NCBI RefSeq assembly: GCF_024172165.1
Contig: NZ_JAMZEB010000002.1
Span: 3,741,501 to 3,805,500 of the forward strand
Source of the DNA: Nonomuraea thailandensis
GTDB lineage: Bacteria; Actinomycetota; Actinomycetes; Streptosporangiales; Streptosporangiaceae
Reading direction: 5' to 3'
DNA: 64,000 nt
In this document: positions 37,891 to 46,015 of the stretch, piece after piece
Layout of the letters: each line of letters opens with the position of its first letter
How positions within the stretch are numbered: position 1 is the first letter of the stretch
The notes under the pieces: generated by a model
Told to the model about the DNA's origin: nothing
What the model saw: the letters and a program-made list of their open reading frames with translations, nothing else
Database searches by the model: none
Position numbers and translations under genes: made by a program

Positions 37891-39444
37891 GTGCGACTCA
37901 TTCCCGCAGCAGCGATTCTGCTCCTCACCACCCTCCTCGCCACCCCCGCCTCCGCCGCCGCGAGCCCTCCGGGCCAGGTGCGCACCGACAAGGGGGTGGT
38001 CCAGGGCCTGGTGCTGAAGGACCGCCAGGAGTTCAAGGGCATCCCGTACGCCGCGCCGCCGGTCGGCGAGCTGCGCTGGAAGGCGCCCCGCCCGGCCGCG
38101 CCGTGGCGGGGCGTGCGCGACGCCACGGCCTTCGCCGGCCAGTGCGCGCAACCCGCGAGCCTCCTGGGCAGCCCCCAGGCGACCTACGTCGAGGACTGCC
38201 TCTACCTCAACGTCACCGCCCCGCGCCGCGCCGGACGGCTGCCCGTCATGGTCTGGCTCCACGGCGGCGGCAACCTCTACGGCAACAGCACGATCTACGA
38301 CGGCGCCAAGCCGGCGGTGGACGGCGGCGTCGTGGTCGTCACCGTCAACTACCGGCTGGGCGTGCTGGGCTGGCTGGCCCACCCCGCGCTGGAGCCCGGC
38401 GAGCGGTACCAGAGCGGCAACTACGGCCTGCTCGACCAGCAGGCGGCGCTGCGCTGGGTCCGCCGCAACATCGCGGCCTTCGGCGGCGACCCCGGCAACG
38501 TGACCCTGTTCGGCGAGTCGGCCGGCGCCGCCGACGCCTGCGCCCACCTGGCCGCCCCGGCCGCCGCGGGGCTGTTCCACCGCGCGATCGCGCAGAGCTA
38601 CAGCTGCGCCTGGCCCACCAGGACCGAGCAGCAGGCCGAGACGGCCGGCGCGGCCCTGGCCGGGGCCGTGGGCTGCGCCGACGCCGCCTGCCTGCGCGCG
38701 CTGCCCGCCAGGACGCTGGTGGAGGCCTACCAGGAGCAGGATCCGTACGCCGTGGCCGGAGCCGACGGCGTGCTGCCCGCGCAGCCGCGCGACGCCATCG
38801 CCTCGGGGCGCTACAACCGCATGCCGGTCATCCACGGCAACACCCTGGACGAGATGCGGCTGTTCATGTCGCTGCAGTTCCCGCAGCCGATCACGGTGGA
38901 GCAGTACGAGGGGTTCGTGCGCGAGACGTACGGGCCGGCCGCCTCCGCGGTCCTGGCCCGCTACCCGGCCGCCGGCTACCCCGACCTGCGGATCGCCATC
39001 GCGACCCTGCTGACCGACTCCGGCTCGTCCCTGTCCACCTGCGGGCACCTGGACGCGCTCGGGCTGTTCGCCCGCTCCGGCGTGCCGGTCTACGGCTACC
39101 AGTTCGCCGACAGGAGCGCGCCGCCGCTCATCGACGTGCCGGGGTTCGAGGAGGGCGCCTACCACGCCTCGGAGCTGGAGTACCTGTTCCCCGGCCTGGT
39201 GCCGGGCGCCGAGCTGAACGCCGAGCAGGAGCGGCTGTCGGACGCCATGGTGAGCTTCTGGACGTCGTTCGCCGCCACCGGCCGCCCCAGGGCGGCGGGC
39301 TGGCCGCGCTTCCGCTCCCCGGGCGACGTGCTGAGCCTGGCGCCGGGGCCGGGCGGCATCCGCACGGTGAACCCGGCCGTGGACAGCAACTGCGCGTTCT
39401 GGGAGTCGCTGGGGGAGCCGCGCGTCAGGACAGCGACCGGGTGA
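37891..39444 (+). CDS. Secreted type-B carboxylesterase
   Basis: A 517-residue esterase with a Sec signal peptide (MRLIPAAAILLLTTLLATPA then SAAA). The oxyanion region is VWLHGGGNLYG, the nucleophile Ser lies in LFGESAGAADAC, Glu is in HGNTLDEMRLF and His in GAYHASELEYLF. The pattern CxxP and paired cysteines indicate disulfides outside the cell. It should hydrolyse short-chain esters or lactones. GTG at 37891 is chosen because GGAAGG lies 8 bp upstream; an ATG two codons earlier is too close. Its end overlaps the convergent RpiR gene by 20 bp. Confidence 0.9.
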   Translation: MRLIPAAAILLLTTLLATPASAAASPPGQVRTDKGVVQGLVLKDRQEFKGIPYAAPPVGELRWKAPRPAAPWRGVRDATAFAGQCAQPASLLGSPQATYVEDCLYLNVTAPRRAGRLPVMVWLHGGGNLYGNSTIYDGAKPAVDGGVVVVTVNYRLGVLGWLAHPALEPGERYQSGNYGLLDQQAALRWVRRNIAAFGGDPGNVTLFGESAGAADACAHLAAPAAAGLFHRAIAQSYSCAWPTRTEQQAETAGAALAGAVGCADAACLRALPARTLVEAYQEQDPYAVAGADGVLPAQPRDAIASGRYNRMPVIHGNTLDEMRLFMSLQFPQPITVEQYEGFVRETYGPAASAVLARYPAAGYPDLRIAIATLLTDSGSSLSTCGHLDALGLFARSGVPVYGYQFADRSAPPLIDVPGFEEGAYHASELEYLFPGLVPGAELNAEQERLSDAMVSFWTSFAATGRPRAAGWPRFRSPGDVLSLAPGPGGIRTVNPAVDSNCAFWESLGEPRVRTATG

Positions 39445-40243
39445 GCCGGTCGAGGTCGGCCAGGCGGCGGGCCGGCGCGAGCCGGGCGGCCGTGGCGACG
39501 AGCAGCAGCTCGGTGACCGCGATCTCGTGGGCGAGCGGCGCGATCGGCCCGCTCGCCTCGCGGGGCAGGCTGATCAGCACCTCCGCCTGCGCGGCCAGCG
39601 GCGACCCCCAGGCGTCGGTGACGAGCACCAGCCGCGCCCCCCGCTCGTGCGCGGCGCGCACGAAGCGGGCGGTGTCGGGGGAGTAGCGCCGGAAGTCGTA
39701 GGCCACGACCACGTCGGACGGCCCCAGGTCCAGCACCGTACGGGCCCGCGCGGGCACCGGGCCGGGCACCCGGTGCGCGCCCGGCCGCAGGCTGGCGAGC
39801 TGGCGGATGAGGTATTCCGCGGCCAGCTCGCTCAGCGGGCCGCCGAGCGCCCACACGGTGCGCGCCTCGGCCAGCAGCCCTGCCACCTGGTGGCACAGCG
39901 CCTCCGGGACGGCGCCCAGCGTGCCGTCGAGCCCGGCGCGCAGCTCCTCCGCCGCCTGCCCCAGCCCGGTGGTGGAGCCGGCGACGTGCTCCAGGAGCTG
40001 GGAGCGGTCGCGGGCCCCGTCGCGCACGGCCGCCTGGAACGCGGCGAACCCCTCGAACCCCAGCCGGTCGAACAGCCGCGAGGCCGTCGGCGGGCTCACC
40101 CCCGCCCGCTCGGCCAGGGAGCGCAGCGAGCCGAGCGCCGCGAACGGATAGTCGTCGAGCAGCACGCGCACGACGGCGCGCTCCCCGGGCGGCAGCTCGG
40201 GATAGACGGCGCCGAGGCGGCCCGCGATCGGATCGTTCTCCAC
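39425..40243 (-). CDS. RpiR/MurR-family regulator (HTH-SIS)
   Basis: About 272 residues: an N-terminal HTH_6 domain (LRSLAERAGVSPPTASRLFDRLGFEGFAAFQAAV) and a C-terminal SIS domain with VWALGGPLSELAAEYLIRQLA and VVVAYDFRRYSPDTARFVRAAHERGARLVLVTDAWGSPLAAQAEVLI. SIS domains usually bind phosphosugars. GTG at 40243 is proposed because TAACAT upstream looks like a -10 and no ribosome binding site exists, implying a leaderless message; ATG at 40270 is also possible. It is divergent from threonine synthase, an unusual partner for a phosphosugar regulator. Confidence 0.82.
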   Translation of the reverse strand: MENDPIAGRLGAVYPELPPGERAVVRVLLDDYPFAALGSLRSLAERAGVSPPTASRLFDRLGFEGFAAFQAAVRDGARDRSQLLEHVAGSTTGLGQAAEELRAGLDGTLGAVPEALCHQVAGLLAEARTVWALGGPLSELAAEYLIRQLASLRPGAHRVPGPVPARARTVLDLGPSDVVVAYDFRRYSPDTARFVRAAHERGARLVLVTDAWGSPLAAQAEVLISLPREASGPIAPLAHEIAVTELLLVATAARLAPARRLADLDRLTRSLS

Positions 40244-40247
40244 GATG

Positions 40248-40298
40248 ACAAATGTTACACCAGCCGCCATTTGGCGATTTGTACGAAACGAGTGTTAC
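40248..40298. promoter_or_regulatory. Divergent promoter with ACAAAT/ATTTGT arms
   Basis: ACAAAT (40248-40253) and ATTTGT (40277-40282) are inverted arms, and TGTTAC occurs at 40253-40258 and 40293-40298. The region separates the RpiR regulator from the threonine synthase gene. The ATG at 40308 has no ribosome binding site and GTTAC lies 10 bp upstream, so the thrC-like message may be leaderless. Confidence 0.5.
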
Positions 40299-40307
40299 GG
40301 TGCCGCC

Positions 40308-41372
40308 ATGACTACCTGGCACGGCCTGATCGACAGCCCCTACCGGCGCTGGCTGCCGGTCACCGCCGACACCCCGTCCATCTCGCTCAACGAGGGCAAC
40401 ACCCCGCTGCTGCGCTCGGAGCACCTGTCCGGGCTCACCGGCTGCGAGGTCTGGCTCAAGGTCGAGGGCGCGAACCCGACGGGCTCGTTCAAGGACCGCG
40501 GCATGACGGTGGCGATCAGCCGGGCCGCCGAGGCCGGCGCCGAGGCCGTCATCTGCGCCTCCACCGGCAACACCAGCGCCTCGGCCGCCGCCTACGCCGC
40601 CCGCGCCGGGCTGAGCGCCGCCGTGCTGGTGCCCAGGAGCGGGGTCGCGCTGGGCAAGCTGAGCCAGGCCGTACGGTACGGCGCCGAGATCGTCGAGATC
40701 GACGGCACCTTCGACGACTGCCTGCGCGTGGCCCGCGAGCTGGCCGCCCACCACCCGATCGCGCTGGTCAACTCGGTGGGCAACGAGCTGCGCCTGGCCG
40801 GGCAGCGCACCGTGGCGTACGAGATCGCCGACGCCCTCGGCGACGCGCCCGACGTGCACTGCCTGCCGGTGGGCAACGGCGGCAACATCACCGCCACCTG
40901 GGGCGGTTACCGCAACTACCGCGAGGCCGGGCTGTCGTCGCGGCTGCCGCGCCTGTGGGGCTTCCAGGCGGCCGGCGCGGCGCCGTTCGTGCGCGGCGGG
41001 CCCGTCGCCGAGCCCCGCACGGCGGCCACCGCGATCAACATCGGCCACCCGGCCACCTGGGACGGCGCCCTGGCGGCCCGCGACGGGTCCGGCGGGCTGA
41101 TCGCCGCGGTGACCGACGAGCAGATCTTCGCGGCGTACCGGCTGGTGGCCCGCCGCGACGGCGTCTTCGCCGAGCCGGCCTCGGCGGCCGGGGTGGCGGG
41201 CCTGCTCGACCTGCACGCCAGGGGCGAGCTCGAGCCGGGGCTGCGCATCGTGATCACGCTCAGCGGCAACGGCCTGAAGGACCTCGACGCCTCCCTGCGC
41301 GACGGCTACACCGCGACGGAGACCTCGGCCGCCACCGCCGACGTGGCCCGCGCTCTGCGCCTGGCCGCCTGA
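40308..41372 (+). CDS. thrC: Threonine synthase (PLP-dependent)
   Basis: A 354-residue fold-type II PLP enzyme with the threonine synthase signature: ISLNEGNTPLLRSEHLSGLTGCEVWLKVEGANPTGSFKDRGM (PLP Lys), ICASTGNTSASAAAYAARAGL, and the phosphate-binding PVGNGGNITATWGGY. It converts O-phosphohomoserine to threonine, or is a paralogue acting on a related phosphorylated hydroxy-amino acid. It is not next to hom or thrB, which are its usual partners, and is paired with an RpiR regulator. That context makes an accessory copy likely. Confidence 0.85.
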   Translation: MTTWHGLIDSPYRRWLPVTADTPSISLNEGNTPLLRSEHLSGLTGCEVWLKVEGANPTGSFKDRGMTVAISRAAEAGAEAVICASTGNTSASAAAYAARAGLSAAVLVPRSGVALGKLSQAVRYGAEIVEIDGTFDDCLRVARELAAHHPIALVNSVGNELRLAGQRTVAYEIADALGDAPDVHCLPVGNGGNITATWGGYRNYREAGLSSRLPRLWGFQAAGAAPFVRGGPVAEPRTAATAINIGHPATWDGALAARDGSGGLIAAVTDEQIFAAYRLVARRDGVFAEPASAAGVAGLLDLHARGELEPGLRIVITLSGNGLKDLDASLRDGYTATETSAATADVARALRLAA

Positions 41373-41403
41373 AACAACCAACAGTAACCAAGAAGCAACG
41401 TTA

Positions 41404-41419
41404 TGTGACTTCCGTCACG
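41404..41419. promoter_or_regulatory. Crp-like palindrome TGTGA-N6-TCAC
   Basis: TGTGACTTCCGTCACG at 41404-41419 matches the Crp consensus TGTGAnnnnnnTCACA at nine of ten defined positions. It lies about 120 bp upstream of the secreted nuclease. Actinomycete Crp proteins bind similar sites. Role inferred from sequence only. Confidence 0.45.
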
Positions 41420-41535
41420 GGCACGAATGTCGCAACAAAGCCGACGAGGCGGCCGATAAGGCCATTTGCCCCGCCCCTCCATCGGCCTGCTGCGCCTGCG
41501 CCGGCGAACTCCCCTTGCCCGAGAGGAACGCCACC

Positions 41536-42198
41536 GTGCCCGCACTTCTGCCTGCCCTGCGCCGCGCGAGCGCCGCCGCCCTGCTGCTCACCGCCGGAGC
41601 GGCGGCCCCCGCGTACGCGCCCGACAGCGCTCCCTGCGAGCGCCACCTGAAGCCCGCCCACACCTACCACGCCCACCGCCAGACCTTCACCACCGACGAC
41701 ACCGGACGCCCCGTCGAGGCCCTGGCCAGGAAGCTCGTGGACAGATCCGCCACGCGCACCGCCTGCCAGAGCACGGTGGGCGACTGGGGCGGGCGCGGCG
41801 ACTGGAACGGCGGTCACCTCATCGCCGCCTCCTTCGACGGCGTCGGCCTGCGCTACAACCTGGTCCCCATGCGGGGCAGGCAGATCAACCAGGGCCTGAT
41901 GAAACGCGTCGAGGACGGCGCCCGCTCCTGCCTGGAGGGCGACCGCGCCGTGACCGACTACCGGGTCCGCCTGCGCTACCCCGGCCGCACGGCCCTGGCG
42001 CCCGACCAGATCCGGATCACCCTGTCGGCCGGAGGGGACCTGGACTTCACCCTGCCCAACCGCGAGCTCACCACCGGGGAGCTGCGGACCCGCCAGGAGG
42101 AGATCACCAGGATGTTCGAGAAGTTTTGTGCGAACGGTATCGGTCGTCAGCAGATGATGCGCGGCAATGTTGTGGGATCCCTCCATGCCCGTTCGTGA
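41536..42198 (+). CDS. Secreted DNA/RNA non-specific endonuclease-like protein
   Basis: A 220-residue protein with a Sec signal (LRRASAAALLLTAGAAAPAYA). The mature part has GDWGGRGDWNGGHLIAASFDGVGLRYNLVPMRGRQINQGLMKRVE, resembling the Endonuclea_NS_2 family: GGHLI supplies the catalytic His and NLVPM..IN the metal-binding Asn. The usual DRGH is GGH here, so the Arg is lost. GTG at 41536 has GAGAGGAA eight bases upstream. It could scavenge nucleic acid or act as a toxin; no immunity gene is adjacent. The Crp-like site upstream suggests nutrient control. Confidence 0.78.
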   Translation: MPALLPALRRASAAALLLTAGAAAPAYAPDSAPCERHLKPAHTYHAHRQTFTTDDTGRPVEALARKLVDRSATRTACQSTVGDWGGRGDWNGGHLIAASFDGVGLRYNLVPMRGRQINQGLMKRVEDGARSCLEGDRAVTDYRVRLRYPGRTALAPDQIRITLSAGGDLDFTLPNRELTTGELRTRQEEITRMFEKFCANGIGRQQMMRGNVVGSLHARS

Positions 42199-42225
42199 CG
42201 GTCGTGGTGTGGGATCGACTCCATG
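42171..42225. repeat. Direct repeat TGTGGGATC...CTCCATG before bioY
   Basis: TGTGGGATCCCTCCATG at 42171-42187 and TGTGGGATCGACTCCATG at 42208-42225 are near-identical, 37 bp apart. The second ends with the bioY start codon and the first contains a decoy ATG within the end of the nuclease gene. It may be a small duplication or an operator pair for biotin control. It does not match a BirA box. Confidence 0.55.
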
Positions 42226-42822
42226 AAGAAACAGCGCGGGTTCGCGATGCAGACCCTGGCGAGGGTGGCCGTGTTCGCGGCGCTCATCGCCGTCCTCGGC
42301 GTGCCCGGCACGCTGAACGTCTTCGGCGCCGCCGTTCCCATCACGCTGCAGACCATGGGCGTGATGCTGGCGGGGGTGATCCTGGGCTCGTGGCGGGCCG
42401 CGCTGGCCGTCCTGGTGCTGCTCGTGCTGATCGCCGCCGGGCTGCCGCTGGCGGCCGGCGGGCGGGGCGGGCTCGGGGTGTTCACCGGGCCGTCGGCCGG
42501 GTTCCTGATCGGCTGGCTGCCGGGGGCCGCGGTGACCGGATGGCTGGTGGAGCGGGGGGGCCGCAGCCCGAGCACCCTGCGGTTGTTCCTGGCCTGCTTG
42601 ATAGGTTGCGTCGGCGTGATCTATCTGTTCGGGATTCCGGTCTGGGCTCTCGTGGGCGGGATGTCGCTCGGCGCGGCGGCGTTGAGCAGCCTCGTCTTCC
42701 TGCCCGGCGACCTGATCAAGGCCGGGCTGACCGCGGTCGTGGCCAGGGGCACGCAGCGGGCCTACCCTGACGCGGTGCCCGCCGTGCACCAGGAGCGGGT
42801 GCGCTCGGCCGGGGGGCGCTGA
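42223..42822 (+). CDS. bioY: BioY, biotin-binding S component of an ECF transporter
   Basis: A 199-residue membrane protein with six predicted helices and the BioY signature: FGAAVPITLQTMGVMLAGVILGSWRAALAVLVLLVLIAAGLPL and GGRGGLGVFTGPSAGFLIGWL, plus LPGDLIKAGLTAVVA near the end. BioY binds biotin and pairs with the energy-coupling modules BioM and BioN, both encoded at the end of the same operon. Start at ATG 42223. It opens a five-gene operon: acyl-CoA ligase begins 7 bp after its stop, then thiolase, BioM and BioN with overlapping codons. Confidence 0.95.
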   Translation: MKKQRGFAMQTLARVAVFAALIAVLGVPGTLNVFGAAVPITLQTMGVMLAGVILGSWRAALAVLVLLVLIAAGLPLAAGGRGGLGVFTGPSAGFLIGWLPGAAVTGWLVERGGRSPSTLRLFLACLIGCVGVIYLFGIPVWALVGGMSLGAAALSSLVFLPGDLIKAGLTAVVARGTQRAYPDAVPAVHQERVRSAGGR

Positions 42823-42829
42823 CCCTTCG

Positions 42830-44194
42830 ATGCCCGTAGCGCGACACGTCCTGACGCACGCCGCCGGGCGCCCGTCCCGGCTCGCCCTGTGCGGCCCCCA
42901 AGGCGAGCTCACCTACGCCGGGCTCGCCGAGAGGATCGACGGCGCCGCCCGTCACCTGCGAGGCCGGGGCGTCGGCCCCGGTGCCCTGGTCGGCATCGCC
43001 CTGGCCGACCCCGTGGAGCTGCTCACCGCCGTGCTGGCGGCCGACCTCGCCGGCGCCACGCCGCTGGTCGGCGAGCACGCGTGGGACCGCGAGCGGTGGG
43101 ACCAGATCACCGGCGAGGACCTCGCGGCCGTCCTCGACGAACCACTCCCGCACCCGGCCGGGCCGGCCGTGCCGGCCGAGGACCGCCCGGGTGACCTGGC
43201 CTGGGCCTGCTTCAGCTCCGGCAGCACCGGCCGCCCCCGTGCCGTCGTGCGCACCCGCGCCTCGTGGACCGGCTCCTACCCGCACCTGAACGCGCTGACC
43301 GGGATCGGTCCCGACGACGTCGTGCTGGTGCCCGGCCCGCTCGTCTCCTCCCTGTACGCCTTCGCCGCCCTGCACGCCCTGGCCACCGGCGCGACGGCCG
43401 TCGTCCCCGGCCGCTGGCCCGGCCGCTCCCTGGCCGCCTGCCTGGCCCGCTCGACCGTCGTGCACGTGGTGCCGCACCGGCTGCCCGACGTGCTGCAGCA
43501 GCCCGGCTCGCTCCGCGTGGCCGTGGTCGGCGGCGCGGCGCTCGGCCCCGGAGCGCGGGCGCGGGCCGCCGCGGCCGGCGTGCGCGTCGTGTCGTACTAC
43601 GGGGCCACCGAGCTGTCGTTCGTGGCCGTGGACACCGACGGAGGCGGGCTGCGCCCCTTTCCCGGCGTGGAGATCGAGGTCCGCACCGGCGCCTGCGAGC
43701 CGCTCGGCGAGGTGTGGGCGCGCTCGCCCTGGCTGGCCGAGGGGTACCTGGCGGGAGCGGCCGGGCCACTGCGCCGCGACGGTGAGGGCTGGGTGAGCGT
43801 CGGCGACCTCGCCGAGCCGTACCGGGCAGGACAGGTGCTGCGGCTGCGCGGGCGCGGAGACGGCGCGATCCAGACCGGCGGCGCCACCGTCGTGCCCGAG
43901 GACGTCGAGGAGGTGCTCAGGAAGGTGCCCGGCGTGGACGACATCGTGGTGGTCGGCCTGCCGCACCCGTCCCTGGGCTCGGTGGTGACGGCCGTCGTCG
44001 AGGCCGGGCAGGCGGCCACGCCGCCGCGCGCCCTGCTGGAGGCCACCGCCAGGGGCGGGCTGGACGCGGCGCAGCGGCCGCGCCGCTGGTTCGTGGTGCC
44101 GAGCCTGCCGCGCAACCCGACGGGCAAGCCCGCCCGGGCCCTCGTCGCGGCCCGGCTGGCCGGCGGCGATCCCGAGATCCGGCGGCTGGCCTGA
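42830..44194 (+). CDS. AMP-forming acyl-CoA ligase (YhfT-like)
   Basis: A 454-residue ANL-superfamily enzyme. The adenylate-forming loop is ACFSSGSTGRPRAVVRTRASW; YYGATELSFVAVD, VSVGDLAEPYRAGQVLRLRGRGDGAIQTGG and the C-terminal catalytic Lys in SLPRNPTGKPARALV are all present. It should activate an acid to its CoA thioester. In Bacillus, bioY2 (yhfU) is co-transcribed with an acyl-CoA ligase (yhfT) and a thiolase (yhfS) under BirA control; the same order appears here. A pimeloyl- or fatty-acyl substrate linked to biotin synthesis or salvage is therefore suggested, but not shown. Confidence 0.88.
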   Translation: MPVARHVLTHAAGRPSRLALCGPQGELTYAGLAERIDGAARHLRGRGVGPGALVGIALADPVELLTAVLAADLAGATPLVGEHAWDRERWDQITGEDLAAVLDEPLPHPAGPAVPAEDRPGDLAWACFSSGSTGRPRAVVRTRASWTGSYPHLNALTGIGPDDVVLVPGPLVSSLYAFAALHALATGATAVVPGRWPGRSLAACLARSTVVHVVPHRLPDVLQQPGSLRVAVVGGAALGPGARARAAAAGVRVVSYYGATELSFVAVDTDGGGLRPFPGVEIEVRTGACEPLGEVWARSPWLAEGYLAGAAGPLRRDGEGWVSVGDLAEPYRAGQVLRLRGRGDGAIQTGGATVVPEDVEEVLRKVPGVDDIVVVGLPHPSLGSVVTAVVEAGQAATPPRALLEATARGGLDAAQRPRRWFVVPSLPRNPTGKPARALVAARLAGGDPEIRRLA

Positions 44195-44195
44195 C

Positions 44196-45326
44196 ATGGG
44201 CGACATCCCTGTGGTGGTGGCGGCCCGGCGCACGCCCATCGGCACGGCCGGGCACGCCTACAAGGAGCTGACCGTCGACCGGCTGGCCGCCCCCGTGATC
44301 GCCGCCGTCGCCGCCGACGTGCCCGGGCGGCGGGCCGACGACGTGGTGCTGGGCAACTGCATGGGGCCCGGCGGGAACGTGGCCCGGGTGTCGGCGCTGG
44401 CCGCCGGGCTGGGGCCCGAGGTGCCCGGGCTGACGGTGGACCGGCAGTGCGGCAGCGGGCTCGCGGCGATCCTGGTGGCCGGGCAGGCGGTCCGCGCGGG
44501 GGAGTCGGACCTGGTGATCGCCGGTGGGGCCGAGAGCGCCTCGACCGCGCCGCTGCGCACGCTGCGGGGGGCGGCGCAGCCGTACGAGCGGGCGCCGTTC
44601 ACCCCCGACGGGCATCCCGATCCCGACATGGGGCCGGCCGCGGAGGCGCTGGCGGCGGCGTACGGCATCGGCCGCGACCGCCAGGACGCCTACGCCTGCC
44701 GCAGCCACGCCCGCGCCCTGGCGGCCAGGCAGGCGGGGCGCTTCGAGCAGGAGATCGTCCCTGTCGGAGGGCGTCTCGACGACCAGCGCCCGCGCCCGCT
44801 GCGGGCGGCGTCGCTGGCCCGCCTGCCTGCGGCGTTCGTCGCGGGAGGTACAGTGACGGCCGGTAATGCCTCCCCGGTCAGCGACGGCGCGGCGGCCGTG
44901 GCCATCGTGCCGGAGCGGCTGCGCGCGGGCCTGCCGGGGATGCGGCTGGTGGCCGGGGCCGTCGTCGGGTGCGATCCCGGGCTGCCCGGCTGGGGGCCGG
45001 TGCCGGCCGTCCGCCGGGTGCTGGCGCGGACGGGGGTGGATGTGGAGCGGGTCGCGGCGGTGGAGATCGTGGAGGCGTTCGCGGCGCAGGTGCTGGCCGT
45101 GACCGACGCGCTCGGGCTCGACCCGCTGGGCGCCGACGCGGAGCGGGTGTGCCCCGACGGCGGGGCGCTGGCGCTGGGGCATCCGTGGGGGGCGACCGGG
45201 GCGGTCGTGGTGACCAGGCTGTTCAGCAGGCTCGTGCGGGCCGCCGCCCCGCCGGGGACGCTGGGCCTGGCGGCCGCGGCGGTCGGCGGCGGGCTGGGCT
45301 TGGCCGCGCTGTTCGAGGTGGTGTGA
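44196..45326 (+). CDS. Thiolase-like protein (YhfS-like) with altered catalytic residues
   Basis: A 376-residue thiolase fold protein. The acylated Cys is present in VDRQCGSGLAAILVAGQAV and the active-site His in ALGHPWGATGAVV. However, the second catalytic Cys, in the final CxGGGxG motif, is replaced (LAAAAVGGGLGLAALFEV), and NEAF reads VEAFAAQVL. Claisen condensation or thiolysis by the standard mechanism needs that Cys, so the activity may be partial or different, such as acyl transfer. It follows the acyl-CoA ligase by 1 bp and overlaps bioM (TGATG). Confidence 0.85.
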   Translation: MGDIPVVVAARRTPIGTAGHAYKELTVDRLAAPVIAAVAADVPGRRADDVVLGNCMGPGGNVARVSALAAGLGPEVPGLTVDRQCGSGLAAILVAGQAVRAGESDLVIAGGAESASTAPLRTLRGAAQPYERAPFTPDGHPDPDMGPAAEALAAAYGIGRDRQDAYACRSHARALAARQAGRFEQEIVPVGGRLDDQRPRPLRAASLARLPAAFVAGGTVTAGNASPVSDGAAAVAIVPERLRAGLPGMRLVAGAVVGCDPGLPGWGPVPAVRRVLARTGVDVERVAAVEIVEAFAAQVLAVTDALGLDPLGADAERVCPDGGALALGHPWGATGAVVVTRLFSRLVRAAAPPGTLGLAAAAVGGGLGLAALFEVV

Positions 45327-46015
45327 TGGCGGCCGGGACGTCGATCGACTTCGCCGGCGTGCACGTCCGCCTGGGCGAGCGCGACGTGCTGAGTGGCGTC
45401 ACCGCCTCGCTGTCCGAGCGCCGCGTCGGCGTGGTCGGCGCCAACGGCTCGGGCAAGAGCACGCTGGCCCGCCTGGTCAACGGCCTGGCGCTGCCCACCT
45501 CGGGCAGCGTCACCGTGCTCGGCCTGGACACCCGCCGCCACGCCGCCAGGATCAGGCGCGGCGTCGGCTTCCTGTTCACCGACCCCGACGCGCAGATCGT
45601 GATGCCCACGGTGGCCGAGGACGTGGCCTTCTCGCTGCGCCGCAAGGGCCTGTCGCGCGAGGAGGTCGACCGGCGCGTGACGGACGTCCTGGCCCGCTAC
45701 GGCCTGGCCGATCACGCCGACCACCCCGCCCACCACCTGTCCGGCGGCCAGAAGCAGCTCCTGGCGCTCTGCTCGATCATGGTCCTGGAGCCCGAGATCC
45801 TGGTCATGGACGAGCCGACCACCCTGCTCGACCTGCGCCACTCCCGCCAGGTCGCCGCCCTGCTGCGCGAGCTGCCCCAGCAGGTGCTGGTGGTCACCCA
45901 CGACCTGCCGCTGCTGGCCGGCTTCGACCGCGTGCTGGTGCTCGACGAGGGCCGCGTCGCCGCCGACGGCTCCCCCGAGGAGGCCATCGGCCACTACAGG
46001 AAGCTCATGGCGTGA
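45326..46015 (+). CDS. bioM: BioM, ATPase of the biotin ECF transporter
   Basis: A 229-residue ABC ATPase. Walker A is VGANGSGKSTLARLVNG, the Q-loop region FLFTDPDAQIVMPTVAEDVAF has the ECF-type pattern, the signature is HHLSGGQKQLLALCSIM, Walker B is ILVMDEPTTLLD and the switch His lies in VVTHDLPLLAG. A single ATPase with BioY and BioN is the BioMNY composition known from alpha-proteobacteria. The ATG overlaps the thiolase stop and the gene overlaps bioN by 4 bp. Confidence 0.93.
   Translation: MAAGTSIDFAGVHVRLGERDVLSGVTASLSERRVGVVGANGSGKSTLARLVNGLALPTSGSVTVLGLDTRRHAARIRRGVGFLFTDPDAQIVMPTVAEDVAFSLRRKGLSREEVDRRVTDVLARYGLADHADHPAHHLSGGQKQLLALCSIMVLEPEILVMDEPTTLLDLRHSRQVAALLRELPQQVLVVTHDLPLLAGFDRVLVLDEGRVAADGSPEEAIGHYRKLMA

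Noticed and set aside
42171..42225. BirA or BioQ operator before bioY
   Set aside because: Neither the BirA palindrome nor the BioQ half-sites can be found; only a direct repeat of unknown meaning is present.
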